Shown: one piece after another, positions 12,301 to 23,938 of the stretch | How positions within the stretch are numbered: position 1 is the first letter of the stretch | How the letters are laid out: the number at the start of each line of letters is the position of its first letter | Assembly: GCA_037577475.1 (NCBI GenBank) | Contig: CM075195.1 | Location: forward strand, 24,579,399-24,643,398 | DNA length: 64,000 nucleotides | DNA from: Chaunax sp. Z400 | Lineage: Eukaryota > Chordata > Actinopteri > Lophiiformes > Chaunacidae | Direction: 5' to 3' | Notes under the pieces: model-generated | What the model was told of the DNA's origin: nothing | Database searches by the model: none | Seen by the model: only the letters and a program-made list of their open reading frames with translations | Translations under genes and position numbers: made by a program

Positions 12301-14186
12301 CAAACCAGTGACAGCTACAGTACAGTCCTACAATCTGCAGCCAATTCTGACTGGTGATCCACAAAAGTTAAAAAGAATGTAAAGAAAACAGGCTGTTTGA
12401 AACATTTCACTGCATTTTTGTAATATGCACACTACCTGCATCGTATGTAACCAACCACAATAATCCAAAAAGCAGAAACATTTATTTGCTGTATATAATA
12501 TAATGAAATAAAAGACTTCACAGCTGTTCCACTTTGAGCTAACTGCAACATAATATTTTCACAATAACATTACTGATGTTCAGCTAAATTACCATGTTCG
12601 CTACCTTTATCTAGCGTGTTTGCATGCTAACATTTGCTACTTAGCTTTAAATGCAAAGCAGCCAAACCAAAATATTGGACAAATCAAAAGTTTGACCTGA
12701 TGATCATTAATGTTATTAAAATTGATCATGTGGGAGACATGAGTGTGTGACGTGTGTCAAGATATTTCAAAACTACAAATGTCGACCACATGGTGGCATT
12801 GGGGGAAACGTCAGGGGATCACTGCAGTCAGGAGGATTCATCATCTGAGATGCTCCATTAGGGCATGGTGAAATTGTTTCACTCTTTGTTCATAATTTAT
12901 CTTTTTTCAATATTGTTTTGCCCAATCACATTCAATAAATACCTCATGTCTCTCATGGTGCAAAGACATCAGGACATCTACAGTGGCAAGTTTCTGTAGG
13001 AGTCAGTTGTCAGCAGTAGCTCTGAAGTCTGTGTGGTCTGCTGAATCCTACTGGACCTACCACACTGTTACACTCCGAACTTAAAACCTCTAAGATTTGT
13101 TTACAACCTACCACAGTCAGCCTCGCTCATGTAGAATCTGCTGACTTCCACCTACCGCTGTGACGGTCAGCTATTCATCAAGATATTTAACTTATAATTC
13201 CACCTCAAATACCTTGCAAGGCTTCCTGTGCACATCTTGCAGGATGGGGTTTCAAAGCAAGCATGCAAAATGCAGGATGTCTATCAGGTGGTAAAAGCCT
13301 GTGCATCTGCCACAACAAGCAATTTACAGGATCTTCAAGAAAAGTATTTACTCTCATTATAACGATGTTTAAAAGAATGCATCACCATTTTGAGGAAGAC
13401 ACCAATTTCTTCTGTCTTTTAGATAATACAATTGATATAACTCTCATTCCTGTGCAGTAAATATGAAGATACCACCAGCAGCTAGTTAGTCTAGCTCAGC
13501 AAAGTTAGTTGTCTGTCTCACCCACCACCTCAAAATCTCACAATTAGCATGCTATATCTTATTTATATAGTTGTAAGTGTAACAACAACATTTAGTGGTT
13601 TTGTGGTGAGTAATGTGTCCGACTATTTCCATTTACTTTTTGTGTATCTTGCAGAGGGGAAGACGGTTCAGACCATTCTGCAAATTTTTGCTGAAAGCAA
13701 TATTTATTTAAATTCCACCTTTGTACAATATCTGTGCATGGCAACTACATAAAGGTTTAAGTTGCAGGAAAACTGTGGTTATGGCACATAAACTATGTTT
13801 ACTGGTAGGAACACTTGGCTCAAGCTACAGAAAAATTCTGGTTAACATTAATCTTTAAAAAAAGGCACAATTTAATTGCATGTCTGTGACAGGACTCAAG
13901 CCCTAGTCTCTTGGGTGAAGTCACTAAAGCTATCAACCATACTTGAATGTTGGACTTAAATTATGTCAGTATCTAACAATATGGCTGTAACTTGTGGTAC
14001 ATCTAAAGGAAGGATTGAGAATGTGAAAACTGCGGATCGTCTTGCTTTGTGAGCCACTGAACGCCCTCAAAGTGTTCCCATGTGACTAAAGGCTTACGTG
14101 GAGACACTGGTGGTTTCTAACTGGAGCTCCTCGGCCACCACAAGTTCCGTCCTTCTTGATTTTCTGTTTGTTTTCTCTTTTGTCAG
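9397..14186. other. Gene-free intergenic stretch
   Basis: No exon with recognisable family similarity is visible on either strand. The sequence is AT-rich. Open frames of 60-110 codons occur (for example 9523-9858), but they are low-complexity or lack splice and start context. A short AGCTAGTTAGTCTAGCTCAGC fragment at 13479-13500 resembles the foldback family described near 54860. Confidence 0.5.
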
Positions 14187-14257
14187 AGCACGGCGTATCA
14201 ACTGCTTACTGGCCGGAGGCTGTCAGGAAGGAAGACCTGACCACAAACTGTCCTGTG
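14187..14257 (+). other. Candidate orphan exon
   Basis: A strong acceptor (TTTTCTCTTTTGTCAG) ends at 14186, and a donor CTGTG|GTCAGT follows 71 bases later. One frame is open through the exon and reads HGVSTAYWPEAVRKEDLTTN; a second frame (RRINCLLAGGCQEGRPDHKL) is also open. Neither matches a family I know. It could be an alternative 3' exon of the upstream LHFPL4-like gene or a false splice pair. Confidence 0.2.
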
Positions 14258-14285
14258 GTCAGTCACAAATCCAGTAATCCATCAA

Positions 14286-14319
<34 letters not shown>

Positions 14320-14320
14320 C
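14286..14320 (+). repeat. (TG)n(AG)n microsatellite
   Basis: A run of TG dinucleotides switches directly to AG dinucleotides. Confidence 0.9.
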
Positions 14321-14462
14321 TGAGAGAAATACAGCAGTTCTCTTCTATAGGTTTATATATCATAGTAAACTATCCACACATGTATGGACCCATCAATTGG
14401 AACTTCCCACCTTGGTCTCATATGTTTCAGCCTTGTTTTCAGGTGTGACATTACAAATATGA

Positions 14463-15112
14463 TACACACATATCAGCCATAACATTATCACCACTGTCAT
14501 GTGAAGTGAATAACATGGATTATCTCATTACAATAAGACCTGTCAGTGGGTGGGATATATTAGGCATCAAGTGAACACTTTGTTCTTGAAAGTTGATGTG
14601 TTGGAAGCAGAAAAAATAGTCAAGCATAAGGATCTGAGCAACTTTGATAAAGGCCAAATTGTGATGATTGGACGACCGGGTCAGAGCATCTGCAAAACTG
14701 CAGGTCTTGTTGGGTGTTCCCGGTCTGCAGTGATTGGTACCAACCAAAAGTGGTCAAAGGAGGTACAACCCAATTGCACAGAAGAGCTACTGTAGCACAA
14801 ATTGCTGAAAAAGTTCATGCTGGTTCTGATCGAAAGGTGTCAGAACACACAGAGCATCACAGCTTGCTGCATATGAGACTGTGTCGCCGAAGACTGGTCA
14901 GAGTGCCATGCTGACCCCTGTCCACAAATGCCTACAATAGGCACATGAGCATCAGAACTGGACCACAGACCAGTGGAATGGAATGGTTTGAGGAACACAA
15001 CAACGAATTCAAGGTGTTGACTTGACCTCCAAATTGCCCAGATCTCGATCCAATCAAGCATCTGGGGGATGTGCTGGATAAAAAAGTCTGATCCATTGGG
15101 ACCCCACCTCAC
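14463..15112 (+). mobile_element. Tc1-like DNA transposon relic, internally deleted
   Basis: The left flank, CATAACATTATCACCACTGTC, and the following CATGTGAAGTGAATAACAT-GATTATCTCATTACAAT belong to a common fish Tc1 subfamily. The transposase N-terminus is readable from about 14610: DLSNFDKGQIVMIGRPGQSI, SICKTAGLVGCSRSAV, QKWSKE, then ATVAQIAEKVHAGSDRKVSEHT in another frame. After CRRRLVRVP the catalytic core is missing, and the text resumes at WFEEHNNEFKVLT and PPNCPDLDPIKHLGDVLDK. The deletion removes the first two acidic residues of the DDE triad. Frameshifts and stops make it a dead copy. Confidence 0.85.
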
Positions 15113-15758
15113 AACTTACATGACTTAAAGTGTGTGTGTGTGAGTGCGCGACTTAGTGACTTTCTTAGTCGATTCTCATGTCAGTTTGGTCACATTCAGA
15201 AGGGTTTTTCCAGTAGCAAAGCCATCTGTGACACAATTAGGAGTAGGAGCTTAAAAGAAGCCCCTCAAAAGTACAGTCATGCCTCGTTCTTATGGTGCGG
15301 TACAATAAAAAGCTGTTTTCTTAAAGGTACACTTTTAGAATGATGAAACTTTTCTTTGGTCCAAAAACACCTACCGTCAGCGCAGAGAGCTGATTTTTGT
15401 AGCCAAGCAGCCATAAAAATATCTTTACTAGTCAGCATGTGTGTGTGTCAGAAGGTGGACGAGGTGGGGGTCAGGGAAAGAGGGGAAAAGACAAAGTGTG
15501 TGTTTGAGACAAAGAGAAAATGAGCAATGGTAAATAAACAGGCAGACAAAAGCTAAAAAGTCCAGCTGGTTTGAGGCCACCACTGAACTAATAGAGCATC
15601 CTGCCGGCCATCCCTTCACCCACGCAGCCTTACGCAACAAGTGAGGCCAAAGGTAATATTTAGGGACACATGTGACTCACGCTAAAAGAAATGTTGGACA
15701 CTGGGAAGAAACCAGGAAGCTAAACATGTGGAGAGAGATTTTTTCTCTCTCTGTGCTC
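15113..15758. other. Upstream region of the microseminoprotein gene
   Basis: No exon is seen. The region contains short (TG)n runs at about 15130-15145 and 15437-15448, and GA-rich DNA. It is the presumed proximal promoter of the gene that follows. Confidence 0.4.
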
Positions 15759-15766
15759 TATAAATA
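15759..15766 (+). promoter_or_regulatory. TATA box of the microseminoprotein gene
   Basis: TATAAATA lies 130 bases before the ATG at 15896. Transcription would start near 15790, leaving a 5' UTR of about 100 bases. A canonical TATA box fits a tissue-restricted secreted-protein gene. Confidence 0.6.
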
Positions 15767-15895
15767 CTGGTCAGTGTCTACCGGGCCATCACAAGGACTT
15801 TACTGGATGCACACATAAGATTTAAAATCGTGTCATTTTTAAATTGAGAATAAAACAAGTCTGATTATTCTCCTTTCAGTTCATTTTTTTTTACC

Positions 15896-16795
15896 ATGTT
15901 ACACTCTGTAAGAAGCCGTCATGGCTGCTCTCTATCTCTGGCGTTTGTATTCTGCTTATTCCTCATTGTCCTGTTTAACATTGGATACTCAGAAGCCTCC
16001 ATGTACCACAAAAAAGGTAAGAACTCTGTTTCCCTGTGAGGTTATTATTCATAAATCATATGTAGGCCTCAGCCCCGTCCTGGGATTGCTGCCTGGGGAG
16101 CTTGTATTATGACTTATGGTACGATCCATTAAACCAACCTCAGCTGTCCGACTGTGGACCATGTCCTCTATAGCCCGACCTTGCATTCAGCCCCATGAGG
16201 CTCTTCACAGCAGATCACGGTGTTCCTATTGATCCCCTCCTCAAGGTGACTGACATATCCCTTGAGGATAGCTCTGGAAGCCTGCAGGAATGAGAAGATA
16301 ATTCACTGTGGATGCTACATTTAGCCTGACCTCACCACCTTTTGGGTAGACATTTATAGAATCTACAAAGTTTTGATCTAACTTCCAGTAGAAGATGTAT
16401 GTTTTCACCTATCAGGGTCATACCTGGAAATAAAAATGTGAACACAGAGGATATTTATGTGTCCTTTCCTTTCTTCCACAGGCCTCTGTTCATATAAAGA
16501 CAAGTACTACAAACCGGGAGAGTCTTTCCGGCGAGGCTGTGACAAGTGCTTCTGTCATGACTTTGGTTTCTACTGCTTCCAGTGAGTGGACTCGGGTCAT
16601 GTTTATTGATTTATTTATATGAAACCTTGCTAATGGGTATTCTGTGACTGGTTCTCAATCCTTTGTCCTTCCAGGCCAATGAAGCCCACCTCCTGGCCAA
16701 GGAAGTGTCGGCTGATCAGGACTGCGTGCGGTTATGTGGTCGTTTATAAAGAAAACCCACAGGTGGAGTGCAGAGCCTACAGCTGGATAGGATGA
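15896..16795 (+). CDS. Beta-microseminoprotein-family secreted protein, three exons, complete
   Basis: The exons are 15896-16016, 16482-16581 and 16675-16795, with phases 1 and 2 at the two junctions. Together they encode 113 residues. A hydrophobic segment at about residues 14-32 (LSLAFVFCLFLIVLFNIGY) serves as the signal peptide. The mature part has eight cysteines: LCSYKDKYY, RRGCDKCFC, GFYCFQ, RKCRL, TACGYVVVYKENP and VECRAYSWIG. The C-terminal CGYVVVYKENPQVEC...SWI mirrors the CKYIVV.KKDP..TC..SEWI ending of microseminoprotein-beta (PSP94). The gene is a good MSMB/MSMP relative; which teleost paralogue it is I cannot say. The function in fish is not established from sequence. Compared with PSP94, two cysteines (the first one and the second of the CC pair) are absent. 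TATA box and poly(A) signal frame the gene. Confidence 0.85.
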
Positions 16796-16826
16796 CATGC
16801 TGAACTATTAAATATGTAGATAGTAT

Positions 16827-16885
16827 ATGATCTACATCGTACATATTGTATATATGTATATATATATGTATGTATATATATATAT
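16827..16885 (+). repeat. TA-rich (TATG/TATA) low-complexity run in the 3' UTR
   Basis: TATATGTATATATATATGTATGTATATATATATATCC lies in the predicted 3' UTR of the microseminoprotein transcript. Confidence 0.75.
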
Positions 16886-16936
16886 CCTTGATGATATTGC
16901 TGTAATTAAATTTTAATGGTAATTAGTTTTAGGATG

Positions 16937-16942
16937 AATAAA
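16937..16942 (+). terminator. Poly(A) signal AATAAA
   Basis: AATAAA occurs 142 bases after the stop codon of the microseminoprotein gene and is the first canonical signal downstream. Cleavage would fall near 16955-16965. Confidence 0.6.
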
Positions 16943-16965
16943 ATCATAATTTGATGTTTAAGGCT

Positions 16966-18340
16966 TGTTTGTCTGTTGATTTTAAGCTCGTCTGTTGGTG
17001 GCATTTAATACAGAGATGTCTAATAAAAAGGAGTTTGGGTAATATTTCACAAAGCTTTAATAAAGTGTACACTGAAAGAAATGGTTTTGTTGAATTTACT
17101 TTTTTCCCCCGAAAATTTTATGTAGAGTGGTTGCAATAATTTTATCCATATCCATATATTTATAATATCAGCCCAGTCTAGAGTTTCCACTATTGCATGT
17201 TTGTGTGCTGTGGGAGGAAGAACTGAAGCAGACAGGGAGAACATAACACACAAAGGCCTCAGGTCAGGATTTGAACCCACAACCTTCTTGCTGTGAAGTG
17301 GCTTCATGTGTGTGCTAATGCACAAATAGACAACCTGTGGAAATTAAATTGTAGGTTGTTTTTTAAAAAAAATACTTTTAATTAACTTGTTTTAATCAAG
17401 GTCAGTACAATTTAAAATTAATTTTAAAAGATTGAAAGGATTTAATAACACATTAAAATCTATTGAAATAAAGCAGATTAAAACATTTTCAAGGGCTAAG
17501 AACCATTTTTTCAGCATGAGAAATATAATGGTCCCAGAGATGAATAATCATTTATTCTTAAAGATTTATTTAGTCTGATCAGGATAATTTCATCTGATGT
17601 GAAATTCCTCAAGGTTTAGATTAGATTAATCATATTCTAAAGAATAGTAAAGATACTGTTTGAGAACATGTATAGAATCAGAACATTTCACATATAGAAC
17701 TGTATGATGCTTGAATAGCATGGAAATGATACCGTACGTACTGTATTGGTATTAAAAGAGCTGATGGTATTGAGAATTCTATACAGGACCACTCTAATAT
17801 TTAGATACATCCAAGACATATAGACAGTGAAAGAGTGGCATTAAAAGGTTACAATGTATTTTATTTGGAATTACTCCACTTTATTATTGCCATAATATAA
17901 TAATAAAAGTACAAGTCTGAGCTACATAATGCTATCTGCCTACTGTTCTTTTACATTTACATAAATAGATTTTTTTCACCACTTGGGAACCTGCTAAAAG
18001 AAACATTACCATAAATCATTTCATGATGTATGCTGCTTATCGCTAACATGTCAACAAACTGCTGCCTATTGACACATCCAGCAGACATAGAACAACATTA
18101 GCATTCACGTCCTGCTCCTTGACTTAGTAAAGTCCAGTTACAAATCAAACATTTCTGGATCATGATGCTCCACTATGTTAAGCTGGTAGTCGCTGATGTT
18201 ACCATGATGAATACAGTACGGTGAGCTCACACTGAGGTTACAATTTATATGTGACCCCTTTCACATTAAACATGACCCATTGTGTAAAAAAACAATAAAT
18301 ATATCAAAAGTATGATGAGTATCACGAGACATCATATTTT
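16966..18340. other. Intergenic spacer between the microseminoprotein gene and the SRPK 3' end
   Basis: Very AT-rich with no recognisable exon. The two genes converge here, with the microseminoprotein gene on the plus strand and the SRPK gene on the minus strand. Confidence 0.5.
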
Positions 18341-18344
18341 GCAA

Positions 18345-18660
18345 AAAATTGACCCCAGGGGCAGCTTATACAAAGAAAAAAGGATGGGGCCCAAAACAGA
18401 ACCTTGGGGGACACCACAAGTAAGTGGGGCCATCTCAGAGGAATAATCACCCAGGTGGACAGAGAAACTCATATTTGTAAGGTGGGACTGAAACCACCTG
18501 AGTGTAAAAGATCAGCTATAAGCTAAGCTATACTTTATTGTCCCCTTCGGGAAATGATTTCTCTGCATTTGACCCATCCCTGAGGAGCAGTGGGCTGCCA
18601 CTACATTACAGCGTCCGGGGAGCAGATTGTCTTCTAAATCACTGTTTTGATTCCTCTGAT
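18345..18660 (+). mobile_element. Fish LINE-related fragments
   Basis: The segment around 18385-18425 (GGGGCCCAAAACAGAACC then TTGGGGGACACCACAAGTAA) resembles a piece of common teleost LINE-derived repeats. A related piece lies at 25660-25705. From 18532, ACTTTATTGTCCCCTTCGGG and CTCTGCATTTGACCCATCCC, then GGAGCAGTGGGCTGCCACTA, match the layout of a very common fish repeat tail. Both may sit in the SRPK 3' UTR. Confidence 0.5.
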
Positions 18661-18763
18661 GTGAAAAAAAATCCAAGATGCATTTTTAACATCTCACAGA
18701 CTGAGTTTGTGGCCGGTACGAAATGAGCCAGATCCAGCAGCTGAAAGCATCTTTAAGGGACTA

Positions 18764-18948
18764 TCATGAGGTCAGCCATGGGTGGCGGAGGCACTGTGCA
18801 GCGGTCATCCTCCTCTCAGGATAATAATCCAACATGTGAAGGAGGAAGTCTGAGAATCCAGAGGCTTCCTCCAACAGGAAGTGGTATTTCTCCACCAGAA
18901 CATCGTACAGGCTCCAGAGCCTCAGTGGACCCACACGACGCAGGTCAC
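18764..18948 (-). CDS. srpk3: SRPK last coding exon
   Basis: The acceptor on the minus strand is TTTTTAATCAG. The exon reads DLRRVGPLRLWSLYDVLVEK, ...ASGFSDFLLHMLDYYPERRM, ...CLRHPWLTS and stops. SRPKs end with a very similar NHPWL(N/T) sequence, so the C-terminus is complete and of normal length. Confidence 0.9.
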
Positions 18949-21900
18949 CTGATTAAAAATACACAAGAATGGAATCAGTAAAAGTAAAATCTTGCTAGCA
19001 TACAATGTCCAAATGGACAATCAATTAAAAGTTGTAGTCTTACCTCTGTAGGTGAAGTACTCTGCAGAGTATTTACCCGACAAGGTGACAGCTGGTGGGA
19101 TTTTACCCAGCAGCTCTATAATCTGGGCTATATGGTCTGAAGTTGATGAAAAAAACACACATGCAAGCGTGAGGCACACAAATTAGCATACACTGCATCA
19201 ACATCAACAATGCAGACACAGTGTAATCTCATTTCATGTCAGTAATTTTCATGCATCTGTCAGCATCAGTACACTCTACTAAAGGTACCTTCCTCCAAGG
19301 AAATGGACTCGGAGACTTTGGGTTCGAACAGGGAGTCTCCAGTGACCAGTTCAAAGGCCTGGGAGAATGCAAGAGGAAATTAACGGTTGAGATGGAGAGA
19401 GGACCAATGCTAACCGAGTGCTTTTGGTCAGTCAACCACTTTACTTCTGACTGAGCAATCTCAACAACTGGACTAAATGACATGAAATTTGGGACAGATA
19501 TCCATGTGCCCCGAGGATGAAGCCCCATCATTTTGATGATACACTCATTTAAATTTAGCATCACCATAAGGTAAAAATAATTCCACCTATCCAGTGACAT
19601 ACCCCCATGTCCACTAGACAGATTGATACATAATTCAATAATGATTGTGGTGAAATTAGAAAAAAAAGACATGTTGAACTTTGTGCTTTTACCACCCTGC
19701 CAGGAATAAAGAATGTCAGACTACCAACCATACAGTATCTATTTACACTTTCATGCTCTCAACATAAAAATTCCTGTAAGTTACTTCACCGCAACTGCTA
19801 AAGATAAATAAAACAACAACAACTAATAAACATTTTGGTCTTCTACACCACTATGAAGATTGTGGGGTTCCTCAGGGTTCAGTGTTAGGCCTGTTCTTAT
19901 TTCCTTTGTGCATCTGCACGTAAATAATATATCTAAGGTCTCAGACAGGTTAAAATTGATTTATTTGCAGATGGTGATTTAAATTGCATAAGTATTTCTA
20001 CCAGATTTTAGAGGTCTGACCACTTCAGATTGCCAGGACAGTCAGTATAAGCTGTTGGTGTGCAGACAAGCTTTGTTTTAGGCCCACTGAACCTTTTTCA
20101 AAATTCTAGTAAGAATACCAAAGACTCTTCTTTCTATTTTTTATAATCATAAAAACATGACATCATGGTTTGATTATTTCACACAGCATGGCCATCAAAT
20201 ATACAGTTTTTCCCTCACCATGCAGGCAACACTCCAGATGTCAGCAGGCGGGCCATACTCTGATCCCAGTAAAACCTCAAGTGAGCGATACTGACGAGTC
20301 TGGATCTCCTCACAGAAATGTTTGTACTGCAAAGAAATAGAAAGAGACGTACTGTAGCAGACAGAAAGAAATTAATTATAAGATGTTTGTTTTTTTGTCT
20401 TTTATGTACAATAAATTTGGGCTTCTATTGTTTTGCACACAGTTTATTTAGACAAATGGCGGCAAAATCAAGCTTTATTGGAAGTTGCATTGTCTTAGTC
20501 ACTAACTAAGTCTTCTGACTGTGAACTACTGTCTTATATCAACACAAAATCTCCTGTCTGACAGTTATCGATATTTCACATAACAGTTTTGTGTATTTGT
20601 GCTTTTGACTATTGGTTTGAAGTGAGAAAATGATGTCACATGTTTTTGCAGGAATCAGAATTGAGCTCTATCTACATAAAATGAGAGGTGAGGGTTTGTT
20701 TGCTCATCTTAACACCATCTATCTGATCAAACTACACTCACAGAGTCCTGGTGAAGCAGCTCTTAAAGCTGCAACATCTGTTACATATTTATTTATTTTT
20801 TAAAATCTTTTTCAGCAACTTGGATGCAGTGAAAAGAAGACCTGAACACAGAATACTATATACATTACAGTTTAAGTTTTTTTGTTTTGTTTTTTTGGCG
20901 GGGGGCCGGGGGTATGTGCGTTATTTACACATCCGTCTATTTTTTTTTTTAGCCTTTTTCCAATATTCACTCTCTTTTAGCTCCATATTTGGTCTCCTAA
21001 CGTCTGAGATCAATATGTGGCTCTTAAACTGCTAAAGCTGATGCTCCACTATGTTCACCAGTTTCATCTGTCAGCTGCTTGGTGCTGAGCAGTGTTCAGC
21101 AGGGACATTGATGAGACATTAATTACATCCACTTTAAATAAAGTCTTTTTTCTAACTTTAATTTTGACTTTTGCTTAAATTTAAGGTTATATTTTGAAAC
21201 CACATTCTTGGGGGCTTTTAGACCATATCAGACCAAATGCATTCTAACTATGGACCCTTCTTGTGGGTTTAGAAATAAAATCAACTTATAGCTTTATAAT
21301 GGCTAAGTCTGTAGCAGCTACTGACCACCCAGCAGGAACTGCCCAGGTCTGCAATCTTCACTGTAATTTCCTTTAAACTGTACAAGTTCGCCTGCTCCAT
21401 CTCTGAAAGACACAACAATAAATCTTGTTAACACATTCCAAGAAAGAGTGTTTGATAAGAAATTCAAATAGTGGAGCGATCTGATTGGACAGGATGTATT
21501 TGCTTGTTTTTAGGTGTGTACAGAGCAGAGACTTTGCGTAATAAAAGTCTGACATTGGGACATAAGTTGGCTCCAAGTACATCTTCTTTGTACACACATA
21601 CGATCAACCTCAAGTGTTAAAAATGAAATGTGCCTGTGGACTTTTCCTGTTTCCCAGTCAGGACAGGGCAGGAGCTGCTTCCCCCTGCTGGCACTTTGTG
21701 CGACTGCTCCTCAAGACACAGCAGGATGTTCTCAGGCTTGATGTCTGTGTGGATGATCTTACACTGGGTGTGAAGGTAGTCCAGGCCCTGCAGAACCTAC
21801 ACAAAACACGCAACCATCAGTAAATCATTCTGACTTACAGCAGGGGAAACTGGTGGCCCAAAAAGATCAGGACAACCAAGTTTAAGACAGTTGGTAGCCC

Positions 21901-23885
21901 AAGTGTCAGCTTTCTCAGTTTCCAGTTGTGCAGAATGTACAATGTATGAAACTCAGAATGTTTTCATGATGCTAGAAAAACATGTTAATTATCTTGCTGG
22001 AAGTTAAATAAGAGATAGAACTGTCTCTATGCTGAATATGAAGCTACAGCCAACAGGCAATTAGCCTAGCTTAGCATAAAACATCCATCCACCAGCAAGT
22101 GTAAATAAAACTAATTAAATGTTATATTTTATAATCAAGCAAAAAAGCACAAAAAAAAACTTGGGTGGAGCGATGGTAGCTGTTTCCCTGTGTTTCCAGT
22201 CTTCACGCTACGCTAAACAAACAGCCTCCAAGCTCAAGCTTCATATTTTGCACACAGATATCTTACTCTCTGCAAGGGAGCAAGTTATTTAAGCGAAATA
22301 GTGAAATCAAAACAGATCCACAAGATCACCAGAGGACTATTAAATCAGAATTCATGGAGGAGAATGACACCTAGAATGAAACGTAAGTAACTACATTTTG
22401 TTATTTATTGTACAAAGTATGCATTTTTATATTAGTCTCTATTCTGATGTCAGTTTACTGAAACGTTTATACTGAAAAACGTTCAGGGATGTGTAACCAT
22501 GTAGTTACATTAGTTACATGTAGTTACAACTATATTTCCTTTGCATTCATGTTGACAGAAGCAGGTCTTCTGAAATCGATTCAGATTTTATGCAAAAATT
22601 GTATTTGTGCATAAAAAAGCACAAATTGTTTCATAAAATTTCACAAGGATACAGGAAACATGTCAAAAGTCTCCAAAATCAACCCCCCAAAATTGCAAGT
22701 ACACCTAAAACCCACTTATTTTATTGCATAAAATGAATATAGAGGATCATATTTAATGCAGTGTTTTTCAGTCATGCTAAGTGAATGTGAATATATTTAA
22801 TTACTTGACTGTAATTCAGTACAGGAGACAGAATATCGACTTTTACTCAACTTTATAGAAAATCAATATTTTGGTCATAATCATTTTTAATGGGTCCCTG
22901 CTTATGTCCTCTATATGGGGCCTGAGCTAATGAGACATAACTTCGGGACAATTGATGGTAATTCAGGTATTCTGGATGTCTACAGTTCTTCAGCAGTATT
23001 TCAAGATATATCATTGTCATATCTTTGTATGATCCCAGTTCCTTACCTGAGTAAGTACTTGTTTGACTGAAGGCTGCGTCAGTCCTGGATTCCCAAATCG
23101 TAGCTGCCAGCTTCTCAGGTCTGGCCCCAACAGCTCCAGCACCAGGCACATGTCTGACCAGGTGTCAAGGTCACTTTTACATGTCTGCACATTATTCTGG
23201 CAGTATTCCCTGTATGATCACATGATGGTTCTTCAGCCCCTGGTGTCAGGTTCAGAATGTGTGTCCAAGAAATGACTGTACTGTAAAAAGGATACGGACC
23301 CCGTTGACCCCGGCCAGTTTGAACTCATCTAGCAGCTGGACAATCCTTTGACTAGAGGGATGACGGCTCGTAGGACTTGCCTGATTAGAGTGAGCACAGG
23401 AGGAAGAAACATGGTAGTAAGGAGAGGAAGTGAAAGAACTAAGTATTTTCCACTTTAATTCTGATCCGAGATGTAAACAAAACAACAAACACAAGAAAAA
23501 AATAACACAAACAACTGGTCACTAACGCATCGTAGGAGAGCAAGTTCATCCTGTCCTGCCTGGGTGAAGCCAGCTCCACTCTTCAGCACCTTCACAGCAA
23601 CACGCAGACCAAGCCTGCTGACAGACACCAGATCAGATCTGCTCAGACACAAGACAGAATAATCCTTGCTGAATCCTGCTGATAGCTGTGTTTTATTATC
23701 TAAATATTTCATTATTTTTATGCACCGCTGAGCACAAAGTAGTGTTGATAAATGCTCTTATCTGTTATTATGGTTAACCTGCTGCACTAACTTAATTTAC
23801 TTGTGAAGGATGAATATTTTGTACTTTATTAATTAATTACTGTGATTATTACTGTATGTTATTATTTTATTATGAGATTTAGATG

Positions 23886-23938
<53 letters not shown>

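Noticed and set aside
22853..23149. Minus-strand open frame beginning MPGAGAVGARPEK
   Set aside because: Wrong frame over the SRPK exon 23047-23153, whose true frame reads MCLVLELLGPDL.
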